This document shows, one piece after another, positions 1 to 12,479 of a stretch of 64,000 bases of DNA. Positions within the stretch are counted from its first letter, which is position 1; the number at the start of each line of letters is the position of its first letter. The position numbers and the translations under genes are program-made. The stretch spans positions 1 through 64,000 of the forward strand of contig WNNJ02002504.1 in assembly GCA_012934845.2 (NCBI GenBank). Direction: 5' to 3'. The notes below the pieces were generated by a model, which did not search any database, was not told the DNA's origin, and saw only the letters and a program-made list of their open reading frames with translations. Source of the stretch: Pomphorhynchus laevis (Eukaryota > Acanthocephala > Palaeacanthocephala > Echinorhynchida > Pomphorhynchidae).

Positions 1-200
1 AAGATTACACTAAAATTGTGATTGCCAATATGAAATTTATAAAAATTTATAATTTTTTTTGAAAAATTTATAAGATTTTAAATATCATTACAGTGATAAA
101 ATATTTTAATTATAAATTTATATATTATATTTTAAAAGTTTATGTTATTTATATTTATTTAATTAATATCTTATATTTAAAGTCTTTTTTGAAATTAACC

Positions 201-535
201 CAACGTTTTAAGTGATTACACACATCAATTGCTAGATATCCAGATGAATATAAAACGCTAATTCAAATAATAATGTCTATTTTATATAAATAAAATATTA
301 AATATAAATTTTATAGATACGAGTTGAAAAATATTTTTTTAATATAAATTTATCATAAATTTCTTAAAATGAATTTTAGCAACTTGTTACAAACATATAT
401 AGAGTTACATTAGCACCAAAACAAATGGAAGCTTTAAGTTTGGGACTAGATTTTTGTCCCTGTCGCGGGAGTTTAATCGGCAAAAACTATTCAAATCTTT
501 TAGAAGAAATTCTCAATTAGCAATTCTTAATAAAA
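201..535 (+). repeat. Left inverted repeat of the PLE
   Basis: This is the reverse complement of 2690-3024 without gaps: position x pairs with 3225-x wherever I compared them. It contains the PLE N-terminal coding block in plus orientation near 414-466. Inverted terminal copies of this kind are known from PLE insertions. Confidence 0.93.
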
Positions 536-735
536 GTTGGAAAATTCATATATTTTTATATGAATTTTTAAAATACACTGTTTAATTTAGAAAATTCGTT
601 TAATACAATTTTATTAAAAAAGGCTTTAAAAGCCAAGTTTAATTCGCGTTTCGGAAAAATCCTTCTTCAGTTGTGCTCACGAACTCAAATCGTACGTTTA
701 TATGCATTTTGCTGATTCAGCAAATCAGAAAGAAT

Positions 736-1045
736 TCAGGTTAGTCTGTAAGTGTTAATCGTATTTAACCCTTTTAAATCTAATATCAACTGACCGACCC
801 AGTAATATTCTGTATCTTTTCTACTTGAATCATCTGGAAAGTTGCTCTGAATAATTTTAATTTTGAAACTGTGACCTGTGTATTTTAACACATGTTGGAC
901 GGCACTGTCATTATTTCCTTTTTTCGTTTTTATATTGGATCTTTTCAAATTACTTCGAACATTCATAGATCCACTAGTCTGTCCAATATACTGAAGTTTA
1001 CACGTTGTACACTCTAGTAAATATATTATGTTTTTGATTTACAAT
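736..1045 (-). pseudogene. GIY-YIG endonuclease domain of the PLE
   Basis: The minus strand encodes IIYLLECTTCKLQYIGQTSG, the cysteine-pair plus YIGQT signature of PLE-type GIY-YIG nucleases. A conserved tail follows, with AVQHVLKYTGHSFKIKIIQ, down to about 736. One frame change separates the signature from the tail. Confidence 0.8.
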
Positions 1046-1739
1046 TAAATTCGCCCTTGATTTTGTATTTCAGAGATGTGGCATTGCTCTTAAATGATGA
1101 AGCTGCCTCCATATCGGTACAATTTGCTCACCTTTTATCCGCACACCGATTACATTCGAAGTTTTGGACACCTATATTGTTTATTCCAACTTTATATTTA
1201 GATAGAATGTCTTTTATTTTATTTTGCATCGAGTAGAATATTTTGAGGTAACCCATCCACGTATAGTTTACTCTTGTTGCCATCGTCGTATTTCGAATGT
1301 ACTTTTTGAGATTTTTGAAGGCTGGGTGTCACTCATATACACATATCATGTTTTCAGATTCTGTATTGCTTCCTTTTTCTAAATGTAATAGATGTTTCCG
1401 TAGTTTGCTACGGCAACTGTTGAAGATACTTATGATCTGTCTTCTCTTGTATCCTCGTATCATAAAATACTCGGAAGCTTATCTAAAGATGAAAAAAAAG
1501 GCTTCATCAGTTGAGCATATTTCGCGCATTCTAATTGCTTCATTCCGAATCATATTCCTTTTCATATATGAAGGATGACAGCTGGAGGCGTGTAGGTAGG
1601 TATACCGGCGTCTATGTATCTTTAATAAATGAACAAGTTTGTAGGATACCGTTACCATCTTTGTATATGTGTACATCAAGGAAATTAATTGATTAACTTA
1701 CATCGGAAGACTCAACTGTGAATTTTAGTGTACTGAAAT

Positions 1740-2339
1740 TGTTAAGGCTCGTTACAAAGCTTTTAAATGTTTCAATACCATGGTCCCGTAAAAAGAATAT
1801 ATCATCTATATATATCATACCCGCATTCGAGGTTTTAACATTTGGGATTGAATAAATTTCTTTTCTAGATCCCCTACGTAAAGAATAGCATAAACCGGTG
1901 CAAGAGATGTTCCCATGGATGTACCTGATATTTGATGAAACACTTCTTATTCGAACTTGAAAATATTGTTATGAAGCACTGTACTTAACATTTCTTTAAT
2001 CTTGGATTTTGCACTGTAATCCCAACCTTGTGTTGTCATAAATTCTTCTACTGTTAATAAGCCATCGTTTGTTGGAATCGTAGTATAAAGGGATTTTCTA
2101 TCCATGGATACCATAAATGTTTCTGGTTTAACTTTCGTTTTTACCTCTTCAAGTTTACGAAGAAATGCATCTGTATTAGGAAGATATGATAGAACATTCC
2201 TCAAAAGTGGTGTAAGTACTTTGTGCAGATATCTTGACAACTGATCTGACGGTTTGTTAATGTTATTAACAATAGGTCGTCCTGGAATTGGAAGTGTATA
2301 TTCGTGAATTTTTGGGAGAAGATACATTTTTCCCTTCAC
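1740..2339 (-). pseudogene. Reverse transcriptase domain of the PLE (broken)
   Basis: The fingers and palm of a Penelope-type reverse transcriptase: KIHEYTLPIPGRPIV, the first catalytic aspartate in SMDRKSLYTTIP, the QxSGTSMGTSLAPVYA block and the YIDD box. The frame changes after about 1947. Reverse transcriptases with this KIH...RPIV and SLYTTIP wording are telomerase-related PLE types rather than LINE types. Confidence 0.82.
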
Positions 2340-2689
2340 TGGGTTGATACACGCAATTGTTTCTGTAGGACACTATCATCTATGTTTGCTTTTATACATT
2401 CTTCTACAGCATGTACTGATGCCTCAAACACACTCGAGTCAACGTGTCAATGATTTTCTGAGTTTAATTGTTTGTACGCCTCTAATTTATAGTAATCATA
2501 ATCCCAAATTACTGCCTCTTTGCTTTAATCTGCCTTCTTTACCACCACGTTTTCGTTACATATCAGTCTTAGATTTACCATACCGATAATGAAAATCACT
2601 ATTACTGGATGTGTTTGGTGGCATATTTGTATATTAAATAATATCCCGTGATTTGAAGAATCTATTATTTTCCAAGTCAGACATGCTAT

Positions 2690-3024
2690 TTTTATTAAGA
2701 ATTGCTAATTGAGAATTTCTTCTAAAAGATTTGAATAGTTTTTGCCGATTAAACTCCCGCGACAGGGACAAAAATCTAGTCCCAAACTTAAAGCTTCCAT
2801 TTGTTTTGGTGCTAATGTAACTCTATATATGTTTGTAACAAGTTGCTAAAATTCATTTTAAGAAATTTATGATAAATTTATATTAAAAAAATATTTTTCA
2901 ACTCGTATCTATAAAATTTATATTTAATATTTTATTTATATAAAATAGACATTATTATTTGAATTAGCGTTTTATATTCATCTGGATATCTAGCAATTGA
3001 TGTGTGTAATCACTTAAAACGTTG
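2690..3024 (-). repeat. Right inverted repeat of the PLE (element 5' end)
   Basis: This is the partner of the repeat at 201-535. Read on the minus strand it is the 5' end of the element and opens the PLE reading frame (block APKQMEALSLGLDFCP at about 2759-2811). Confidence 0.93.
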
Positions 3025-3592
3025 AGCATTTGCCGACCGGTCGTTATATAGGGTTCTGGACATTCGTACGTTGAGATCTTAGTCAAACCTGCTATCAAAT
3101 ATTAGCTGTATATTTATTTAAAACACGTAGAGTCATTTCGTTGTCTATTTGCTCTTAATAAAACAGAAACTCAAATATATCAACGCTCACAATTAGGATT
3201 GCCCGATATATCCAAATAAAAAACTTGCATAAAGTTTATACTTTTTCCAAAGACAGATCGTTTTTGTTTTGCCAATGGTCTTTTAGATAAAAATTCGTGA
3301 TTATAAAACTGTAGCTTGTAAGCTCCCGGAGCACAGTGTGAACAATTCTACTCTTATTTATGACATCATACTATTTCCTACCCATTCCTTAGTCGTATTT
3401 TCTTCGTATTATTATTCTTAACTGAAATAACAACTCAAATATTAATTTTGTAAAATTAATATCAATATTTTTAATTTTAATTTAACAAACTCTTTTTAAC
3501 TTAATGTCAATTGAAATTCTTAATTTGTTTCGAAATTTTGGAATTCAAGTGTCTTTTCAAATCGGTTTGCAAATCTGCTTAATTATAATTAC
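3025..3592. other. Gene-free AT-rich stretch between PLE and CELF exon
   Basis: I see no coding frame or recognised repeat here apart from a small GC-rich palindrome (CGACCGGTCG) just outside the PLE. It would be intronic sequence of the CELF gene. Confidence 0.4.
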
Positions 3593-3672
3593 CGGAAATG
3601 TCCGGCTGCCATGCAGATTATTGATAGCAGCCAATGCGTCCTCAGAATTCGTATATTTTACAAATGCGCACC
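3593..3672 (-). CDS. CELF/Bruno family exon, second half of an RRM
   Basis: An 80-nt exon with acceptor (ttttag) and donor (gtaatt) on the minus strand. It encodes CAFVKYTNSEDALAAINNLH and continues to GSRTFP. This is the RNP1 half of the second RRM of CELF/Bruno RNA-binding proteins, which control splicing and translation through GU-rich sites. The phase matches the exon at 10609-10737: G plus GG makes the glycine before CAFV. As I recall, vertebrate CELF genes have an exon of this same length at this place. The linker and RRM3 exons must lie beyond position 1. Confidence 0.88.
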
Positions 3673-4628
3673 CTAAAAGTAAATATCTTAATGTTTAGAA
3701 TAGTAAAATAAGTGAAAACGTCAAAGATATGTTATTAAAACGTGAAATAATCACTCATCGTGAAAGTAATTCAAGCAGAATTACTAAAATATTCCTTGCT
3801 GTAATTTAATCAAAACAACCTTAGATAATAACAACCATTTAAGCTCTCCCTCTGTATTCGAAATTGCATTTTTTTCATGTATTCATTGCGACAATTTCAG
3901 TATTCCGATATTGAAAAATCATTATTCCGATCTTTTTTAGATCGAAACTATTTGGAACTTCAAAACATGTTACACATTTCCTCCAATGGTTAATATAAGT
4001 AATCGTAACAATACATAAGTTATCGTATGTATTTGGAATGGAACAGCAAATCATACATAATTTAACTTAATTGTAATTATCATAATATTATAACATTTAA
4101 TAATGTTAAGAATTAACATTATGAATAAAGGACAATATATTCTATGCAAAATTACACAAAAGTATATTTAGTGTAATTTAGTATATATAAAAGTATACTG
4201 TATATATTTCAAATGTATATGTAAATTAAACTACACGATAAATTACTTCCCACTGTAGCCCAAATGGTTATTATACTTCATAAATGAAAATGAAATCAGT
4301 TATTTAATTATTTTTAATAAAACTTAAATATAAAAATATGTTAATATCAATATTAAAAATTATTATATTATAAATATCAAAGATTCAATTAAACATTTTA
4401 TATTGATTAGCTTATCACTCGTTATTATAACACGTTTTATTTAAAAATTATTCACTCGATTTTCCGTTTCATGTAAAACTTATTAACTCGATTTTTAGTT
4501 TCCTATAAAAATACCATTACGTCGATCACCGGAAATAGTGTTTTCAAATTAAAATAAGTGTTTTACATAATTCTGTATATATTTTCAATCAAATATCTCC
4601 TTTTGGTTGAGCTAAAGAATGAATAATC

Positions 4629-4770
4629 TTAACATTATGTTTTCTAAAGCGGAATTTAAACTCCTTAACATTATGTTTTCTAAAACAGAATTTAAACTCA
4701 TTAAATTCCGCTTTCTAAAACAAAATTTTAACTCATTAAATTCCGCTTTCTAAAACAGAATTTAGATTTG
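4629..4770. repeat. Short tandem repeat around TTTCTAAAACAGAATTTAAA
   Basis: Four imperfect copies of a unit of about 36-48 bp share TTTTCTAAAACAGAATTTAA and CATTAAATTCCGC segments. It lies in the CELF intron. Confidence 0.7.
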
Positions 4771-7009
4771 ACGTCAAATTTAGCCTTAATTGTAGCAATT
4801 TATCAATATTTTCATTTTCACTTGAGCATCTAAAAATAGCATCTTTAAATTGTTTAATTTTGAAATACAAAATATTTTGATGTATAGAAGCTGCGATAAT
4901 GATGTTAATCAATCTATAACTTTATAATTTAAAAAACTTATAATTTATAATTTTAACTTTGTAATTTAATAATACCAAGTTTATGTGAATAAACATTTTA
5001 TATAAACGAATTGTAATTAAAAAACTAATACTTTCTCTTTGTAAACAAATTTGAATCGATAATAATTGTGAATAATTAAATTAATGTATATTTCAATAAA
5101 AAATATTAAATAACGTAATTTATTTTAAATTTTAACTGCAATTTACTAAATACTAAAAAACAAATTACAACAATTTATATGAAATTAAGATTTTATAACT
5201 CATAAATATTTATTTTTACGAGTCTTATAACTTTAGTAGTTCTTTACAGATTCTAATAGAACACAATTTATTGCATAAAACATAATAATAAATTTAAATT
5301 TTAATTATTTGTTGTTATTAATAAAAATTTTATAATTATCTTTACTATCTTTATTTTAGTAAAATACTAAATTAGATAGTAAATAATGTTTTTGATAAAA
5401 AATACGCTAGGTAATTAAACCACATTAGTGAAAATACATCATTGTGATATATTTGGCCACGTTGATATATTGGGTCAAAGAAGAGGGATTGGAAACTAAT
5501 AAGAGAACGGTTCCTTCTAATGACATCTATCTAATCTTTGTTTTAAAACACTGTATATCATTATTCAGCTCAAAAATTTCTGAATAATAAAAAATCTCAA
5601 ATTATTAAAATTTAAATAATTGATAACCTTGATATTAAGATATTACCATTTTAGCATATAATACATTTAATGCACATAATACAAAATACGTAGTAGCCAC
5701 CTGAACTGATTTATTCAGATGGTAAACTTTCAGTAGCAAACTGATGAAAATGTTAACAGTCAAATTGATAACTAATTAAGTGTTTTGTCCACTTATATCC
5801 AAAGTACTTTTATAGGTAAGAAATAACGTTACTAACATCGAATTACTTTTAAATAAATGAAGCTCAGACAGTGGCTAACACTTTACGATGACACTAAACG
5901 CTTTTAAAAGACAACAAAATTACGACACACGTACGACGCATTGCAAACCACACAATTTTGTACCTATATTAAAAGATGATCAACAATTCGTAAAATTAGT
6001 ACATCGTAACTGCTCTCATTAATCTTTTATAAGATCACCTTGATTTTCATGTTGTTTAACCTGAATTGGTTGAAACATCCCTTTTCAAATCAATGGATTT
6101 CGCTATTTGATTAAAGCAAAAATGTATCTAATAAAATTTATGGCATATAAATTTCTGCTATTCATAAATGTTCTATTAAAATAATTACAGTTAGCGGTAA
6201 TATATAATGCTTATTCAATATTCCGGTCTATCGACGGACTCTAATTAATAATGTAACATAATTAACATATTATCCTCACAGGATAATATGTCGTGCCACA
6301 ATCAGAAGAATTTCAGCTCACAGATGTAATCAAGTTAAATAATTAACATAATTTCTCAACGATATTATATTTTAATTATTTAAATAAAATATATTGTGAA
6401 ATATACATGGCGTCTATACAATAGGAAATTGTATTTCTAAATATATTTCTCTTTCACTTATATCGATTTGAAATTTAAAATATAGTTCATAATTGAGCAC
6501 GCATCAGTGAAATTACACTGAGTTAATAAATTAAATAATAAAAATGATTAATAAATAATTAATAATCAATATTATCATCAAATAATATCGATAATAATAT
6601 TGATAAACAACTTGATAGTTATAAGTAATATTATTATATTTATTATTATATGATGTTTGATAATAAATTTCAGAATAAAAATATTCTGAAATTATAAAAT
6701 CTATTAAATTTTATAATCTATAAAAATACTAAATATGTAATTGCATATTTACACATTATGTAATTTAATACGTAATTAAAAATTGTGAATCATTCGCAAC
6801 ACATGTATTAAAGATGTTCGATCTCAGTATATGCTTTAGTATTTTCGTCTAAAATATGCTAAATTAAATCAATTCGTTTAATAAAATTCATTGTTTAATA
6901 AATTCACTGTTTGATAAAATTTAAAATTAATTATTAAATTACAATTAAATTGTAAATCGTAATTATTTAAACTTATAGCTCTGTGGTGGTTTAAATATAT
7001 GAAATATAT

Positions 7010-7115
7010 TATATTATAAATATTATAATATATTACAATATTAATATATTATATTATATTATAATATATAATATTATATATTATATATAATAAATCATAT
7101 TATATTATATGAAAT
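7010..7115. repeat. AT-only microsatellite
   Basis: An irregular run of ATATT/TATAA units with almost no G or C over about 100 bp. Confidence 0.8.
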
Positions 7116-7526
7116 TACTCATAAATTTAATGTCAGTAGCTTTTACAATTACAAATCGGTTAATAAAGTCTAATTAACCTAAACTATTAGTAATTTTTAA
7201 CTAATTTATATGATCACAAAAGTAATCATTACTGATTCCTGAAGTAATAAATTCTTTTTGTGCTAAACCATCATAAAATTAAACAATTTGTAATGTCCCT
7301 GAAGATGCTAGAAGGAACTATCTACGTATTATGTGAATTTTTGGAATAATTTAATCGTTTCTATTTTTAATGATTATTTCTATTAGTAACCGTTAATGAT
7401 TTTTTAATGATTTTGACTTTTAAGTATTTATTATTTAATCGTTTCTATTATAAATATTTCTATTTATAATTTAATCGTTTCTATTAGTCAATAAAATTAT
7501 AAAGAAGCAATTAAATAAATATTTTC

Positions 7527-7635
7527 ATAAGTATTTATTATTACTAATTATTGAAGTAACCCTTAATGATTTTGGCTTATAAGTATTTATTATTACTAAT
7601 TATTGAAGTAACCCTTAATGATTTTGGCTTAGAGA
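7527..7635. repeat. Two-copy direct repeat, 52-bp unit
   Basis: The block from ataagtatttattatt to aatgattttggctta occurs twice in tandem with a period of 52 bp. A third, diverged half-copy lies just upstream near 7390-7440. Confidence 0.75.
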
Positions 7636-9542
7636 ATTGTTTAAACAAGTAAATATTTGACAATTTTATTTAAATTTATGATGTTTGAAGGACGCGTTTG
7701 TTTAATAAAACTATGTAACTCATACAATTTGTTATAATTATCTTGCTGGATTATAAATAGCTAAAACAAAATTTAGTTGATGTTAGTGATGTTAAAAAAT
7801 GCGATTTTCTTCTTGGTTTGTGAGAATTTATTTTTATAGATTTATAAAAAATCGATAAATTGTTTTATATATTTTTTGTTGGAATTTTTTATTTATTGAA
7901 AACTTGAAATAATTTTTAGAATTTAAAGGCTTTTAGGACTTATTTTTAACAGTAAATAAATATTCAAATATTTAGAAACTTTAATTTTAAAAAGACTATT
8001 TGGTGATGTTAACCATTTAATAATTTATCAAGTACTCATTTTAAATTTAGATAAGATTAAAATCATCAAATGATAATTTACCAAAAATAGAAATGATATG
8101 TTATATAATTGATTCAATATTAAATCAATTATATAATTGATTTAATAAAATCAATTGATTATATTTAATTAATGATTCTACATTGATTTAATATCCTTTA
8201 TTAATTTAATGTGTTCAGTGAAAGAGAGTAGAAGCTGATTCGTAGCTTGTGTATCGTTTGTTGATGCTTTGATTCGTAGATTTTTTAAATAAAATCTCTA
8301 AAACTCAAAATTTTTTGTTATAGGTTGTCCAATAGTTTATAAAGTTATATGCATGTATACCAGTATATTGGACTAACAAATTCGATAAGAATACTCTAAA
8401 GTCAATATTTTAATCATCGACGTAATTTTTCTTTGTTTAAATTATTACTAAATATATATCAAACGTTTTATGAAAAGGTGCATTTTAATACTTTTTATAA
8501 AAACTTTGAAATAATGATATAATATTTCAAATGTTTTAAATATAAGTTAATATTCATTTATAATTTTCAAACTTTATCATCAAAAATCATTGCAAAGTCG
8601 TGATCAGGTTTCAAATATCGCATATTATTTTAACTTTTTGTATATTTAATCAATCGAGACGTTAGAAAGAAACGTTATTTTTGATAACGTTTTTGGATTA
8701 TGCAGGTATCATAATCCACAAAATATGGAATGTGTTAAGTATCGAATGTGTTCACATTTAAATTTCAGCATGTTCTTATTGAGTACCATTTTAGTACATA
8801 TTTTGATCAGAAAAATAATTCTTCTAATTTTAGTTAGATATTATTACAAAATCAAGGCTTAAAATTACACAATCAATGAGTCATGAAATGTTATTAATCA
8901 CAAATTATAGTTACAAGTTTTAAAAACTGGCACCCGTATGGAAAACGATTCTGGCCAATACAATTTATTATGCCTGTTTTATCGAAATTAGAAAAAGTTC
9001 AGGGGAACATAAGGATCTTTCTAATGTACTTTGACCTTTACTAGCTTTCGTGATAATTAAAGGCTATATCCGGACCCTTAGACATGTTAGAATTAGGGTG
9101 TATGTGTTAAAACATAAATATCAATGAAAGTAATCATCATTGTATCATAATAGGAGGCTGGAAATGAAATGTTAAGTCTTCCGTCGTGATCCTTAATCGT
9201 AGATTTAAAACAATCTTGTCGCTTATTGGATATAGGGTGGCTTTATCTAAACGTCGCTAAGCACGGGTAACGAACTAAGGTTTTCCATTCTTACAAATAT
9301 GGGAAGCATCATAAAAGTTAGAGTATATCGCTGCATGCGAAACGCTAGATTCGACATGTCTGAGTTTGGTTATGAGTCGTTTGTAGGATAGACAATGAAT
9401 CAATATAGATCCTTTTAACGATACAAGCTCAATCGTTTATATCAACTGTTCTTCAGCAAGAATAGTTAAGCGTTTGTATTATGTACCAGTTAGGAGTACC
9501 TATCTGAAAGACTTGTACTCGTAAACATGTGATGTGGCGTCA

Positions 9543-9607
9543 TTGATCTTGAATCTACAATTGCGATAGCTCTGGCGGAGCTATCTAAATGGTGGATTCA
9601 AGATCAA
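9543..9607. ncRNA. Long hairpin, possible miRNA precursor
   Basis: The two outer arms pair over 16 bp (TTGATCTTGAATCTAC with GTGGATTCAAGATCAA, one G-T wobble). Then comes a 6x6 internal region with three possible pairs. Then come eight pairs (GATAGCTC with GAGCTATC) and a five-base loop. The size and shape suit an animal miRNA precursor or the core of a small MITE. The host intron is transcribed from the minus strand. I do not recognise either arm as a known miRNA. Confidence 0.4.
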
Positions 9608-10608
9608 AAATCGATTTGCCATCGCTTTTCATTGCTTGTCAGATCAAACTTAGTTAATTAGCTGAAGAATGATTTATTTGAGGAAACTAGATGTTCCAAC
9701 TAGTGTTAGCTGAGCAGCGACATGATCGCCGTAAATCATTTATATCTCAGCAAACGCGTCAGATATCGTTGTGCTATCTGAACATTCAAACGACAAACTA
9801 TGTCACTCGTCATATCAACGGGGTAATTTTTGTAAACGTTAGTAGATTGATTAAAAATAATAACTAAAAGCAAAACTAATTGCCATTTAAAATAATGAAT
9901 TACAATATTGAATTGAATATATTCTTGTTCGAATATAAAATAGCAAATATCATGATATTGTAAATTTCTATTGAGATTGTATATCCTTTCTATACGTAAT
10001 GGATGACTGAAAAACCATATTTTCACAATTTGTTACTTGCCAATACAATTTGAAACAAAACGACTACTAGTCTAATTAATTAGGTTTCTGATCTAATTAA
10101 TTAAGTTTTATATTAACTAGTTAAGATTAATGAATCTTAACTAATTAATTCTAATTATTTTATAAAATATAAAAACGATTTTGTAAGTTATGTAGAAATA
10201 CGCCATTTGTAAATTAATAAACAATTAATAGATCACGGATTTATTTATTATAGCGCAAATGTTAAAGATGCGAAAATTAAAATATAAAAATTTTTTAATA
10301 ATAAATTTCTATAATTTAAAAAAATTTCACTTTAGATGACTATGGTGATAAATATAACTTTAGGTAAAGTATAAAAATATATTTAAAAAAATAGATAATG
10401 CAAGCGTTATAAGATACTAGTCCGTTTTTATCATTCTTTTTTAAAAATCAATAAAAATGATTGTGTGTTTAAGCTGGACTCGATTTAACCTGTTGGACAT
10501 TTGCAAACATATACAAATATATATGTACAAATACAAATATATATATACAAATACATATATTTGCTAATTATAACAATTATTAACACCTTAAATGTCGGGA
10601 TATTTTAC

Positions 10609-10737
10609 CTTTACTTTCACCATTTGAGCCTCTAAGAACAGTACATTCATCAATTTCACCATACTGTCGAAATATCGCATGGACGTCATTTTCATTCATC
10701 TGTTTATTTAGCATTCCAACGAAAAGTTTCCTGTCTT
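10609..10737 (-). CDS. CELF/Bruno family exon, first half of an RRM
   Basis: A 129-nt exon between a ttatag acceptor and a gtaaaa donor on the minus strand. It encodes [20 protein letters not shown], then [20 protein letters not shown], then SKG. KLFVGML is RNP2, and the [11 protein letters not shown] segment is diagnostic for RRM2 of CELF/Bruno rather than ELAV or other RRM proteins. It splices in phase to 3593-3672. I searched upstream to 25 kb for RRM1 and did not find it, so those exons are either missed or lie beyond LARS2. Confidence 0.9.
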
Positions 10738-11700
10738 CTATAATTTAACTCTTTTGAAAAGGTTGCGATTGAATTTATTTTCTTACCGCTGCCGTATTTA
10801 AAGTTCTTAAGTGTACATTGTTCATCTTGAAAATACAGTGAACTCATTCTTTGCTGAGAGCTTATCATATCAACCATATTTCGGCGGCTTAGCCGCTGTT
10901 ACCCATACGGTTTCTTTTTAGACTGTTCCACACAACTTGATTATATTCTTCCGATGAAAGTTTACCGTATAGGTATCTATGAACGCAGCTTGGTATTTTT
11001 ATCAATGACTTCACTTTTTGACAATCCTTACTGATATCAAAACTTAACAGTAGATAAAGCGTAAAATCCGAATTCATATTCCGAATTTCATATTCCACAT
11101 TGTCTTTTAAGAGAACTATATTTTTGAGTATAGAAAAATCGATGCTTCTTCGTTTTTTGAAAATTGTAACTGTCAAAGTATCAATGAAGAAGCTTGTAAC
11201 CAAACCAACTAGATAGCAAGCCAGATATTACAAGGAAGCTAAGAGCTTCCAATTGCTTTTCACATAATCGAAATGATAAAGTTTTTAAACAAATTTAGTT
11301 ATTCCAAATTTAGCAGAAACGACGAGATTTGTTTCATGATGAAACCTCTCCTACCAATCTTCATATAATTAAAAATTATAGCTTACTCTTCTAGGATGAA
11401 GGTTTTAACAGGAAATACTGTTGCTCTATTATCTAGACCATTTTATTTCAGAACAAAATCTAATTTCAGACTATGCAACCAGACTTGACAGCATTAATTT
11501 TTAATAAATGCATACGCACATTTAAGCTCTCGTCAGATGAAAAGTGGAAAGTCAGATTAAAATATTTGTAACCAAGAAGGCATTTCTGGAAATTGCATAT
11601 CAACTTTAAAGTATATTATTTTAAGGATTTTGGCAAGTTAGATATTTACCGAGAACCTAAAATATTATTTAAACAAATGCTTTGCAAAATACAATGGCGG
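10738..11700. other. Upstream of the CELF exon; one unassigned minus-strand frame
   Basis: The minus strand is open from 11203 to 10889 (104 codons) with residues such as IPSCVHRYLYGKLSSEEYNQ. The composition looks protein-like rather than random. I do not recognise the family and see no clean splice sites. It could be an unknown exon or a decayed element. Nothing else in this stretch is supported. Confidence 0.3.
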
Positions 11701-11751
11701 TGAACAATATATTATTTACGGTATAGCGAATATGTTATTATATAAATCATT

Positions 11752-11845
11752 AATATAATACATTAAATAATGAAATTTTAAGAATTGCAACAATATGTAA
11801 TGATATTGGCTTTCTTCAAAATCATTTAAATAATAATTTTTAATT
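11752..11845 (+). repeat. PLE reverse-transcriptase fragment, copy 1
   Basis: Carries the segment translating as [20 protein letters not shown], the conserved C-terminal thumb block of a PLE reverse transcriptase. It is one of six short copies in the window. Confidence 0.6.
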
Positions 11846-11944
11846 TACTCTGTATTAAAATAAGATATTAATCTAGACTTTCACATTAGATAAGAGGAAA
11901 AAAATCATTAAATTAAAAAATAACATTTAATTAACATTAACTAA

Positions 11945-12125
11945 AACTACTATTAATTTATATCGTAAAGATGACATATTTAAATTTACAAGAAACACAT
12001 TTTTGCATGAGCATTCATGCATACCATATAATATAAAATATAATACATTAAATAATGAAATTTTAAGAATTGCAACAATATGTAATGATATTGGCTTTTT
12101 CTAATCATTTAAATAATTTAATAGA
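11945..12125 (+). repeat. PLE reverse-transcriptase fragment, copy 2
   Basis: The longest-reading copy. [30 protein letters not shown] and [11 protein letters not shown] follow the YRK...L..EI.R...IC pattern of PLE reverse transcriptases after the catalytic box. Confidence 0.65.
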
Positions 12126-12479
12126 TACACATTTAAAAAATAAGGATTAAAGTTTATGGATTAAATAAGATTAAAGTTTATTTAAAGTTTATTTGCAATT
12201 AAAACTTATCAAACTAGTTATATATTTTGTTTTCTAATTTGAAGTTGATGTACATGTGCAGTCATTGTTACCATTAAAATTTCGACGACTATATTTTATT
12301 CTAAACGCTGCGTTTATCCTATCAATAAGCCAACAGAAGTACCTACATTTCAGGTAGACCTGATCAGCTACTGATCAAATACCTACGATAGGATTAAATC
12401 AGAGTGCAGAATAAAAATAGTTATCAAAATTTCAATAGTAACAGGTATAATAAATACAAATCACAGGTATATAAATCAA

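Larger units (their letters stand above)
201..3024 (-). mobile_element. Penelope-like retroelement with 335-bp terminal inverted repeats
   Basis: A PLE on the minus strand bounded by perfect-looking inverted repeats (201-535 and 2690-3024). Reading from the right, the N-terminal coding block (residues like APKQMEALSLGLDFCP) lies inside the right repeat. The reverse transcriptase follows: LPKIHEYTLPIPGRPIV and SMDRKSLYTTIP (1947-2339), then MGTSLAPVYA near 1900-1916, then a YIDD catalytic box at 1801-1812. A GIY-YIG endonuclease comes last: NIIYLLECTTCKLQYIGQT near 975-1040 and its tail down to about 736. This order is that of endonuclease-bearing PLEs. Several frameshifts and stops interrupt it, so it is inactive. 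The left repeat carries an inverted copy of the N-terminal coding block. Identity of the element is well supported; activity is not. Confidence 0.88.
3673..10608 (-). other. Intron of the CELF gene (6.9 kb)
   Basis: Mostly low-complexity AT sequence. It contains short tandem repeats near 4629-4770 and 7527-7635, an AT microsatellite near 7010-7110, and a less AT-rich stretch at about 8900-9730. That stretch has no convincing reading frame but holds a strong hairpin. I see no exon in it. Confidence 0.6.

Noticed and set aside
1297-2589. Plus-strand open frames at 1297-1578 and 2344-2589
   Set aside because: They are antisense shadows of the minus-strand PLE.
10889-11203. A CELF exon
   Set aside because: The residues do not resemble any CELF region, and no splice sites join it in phase to 10609-10737.
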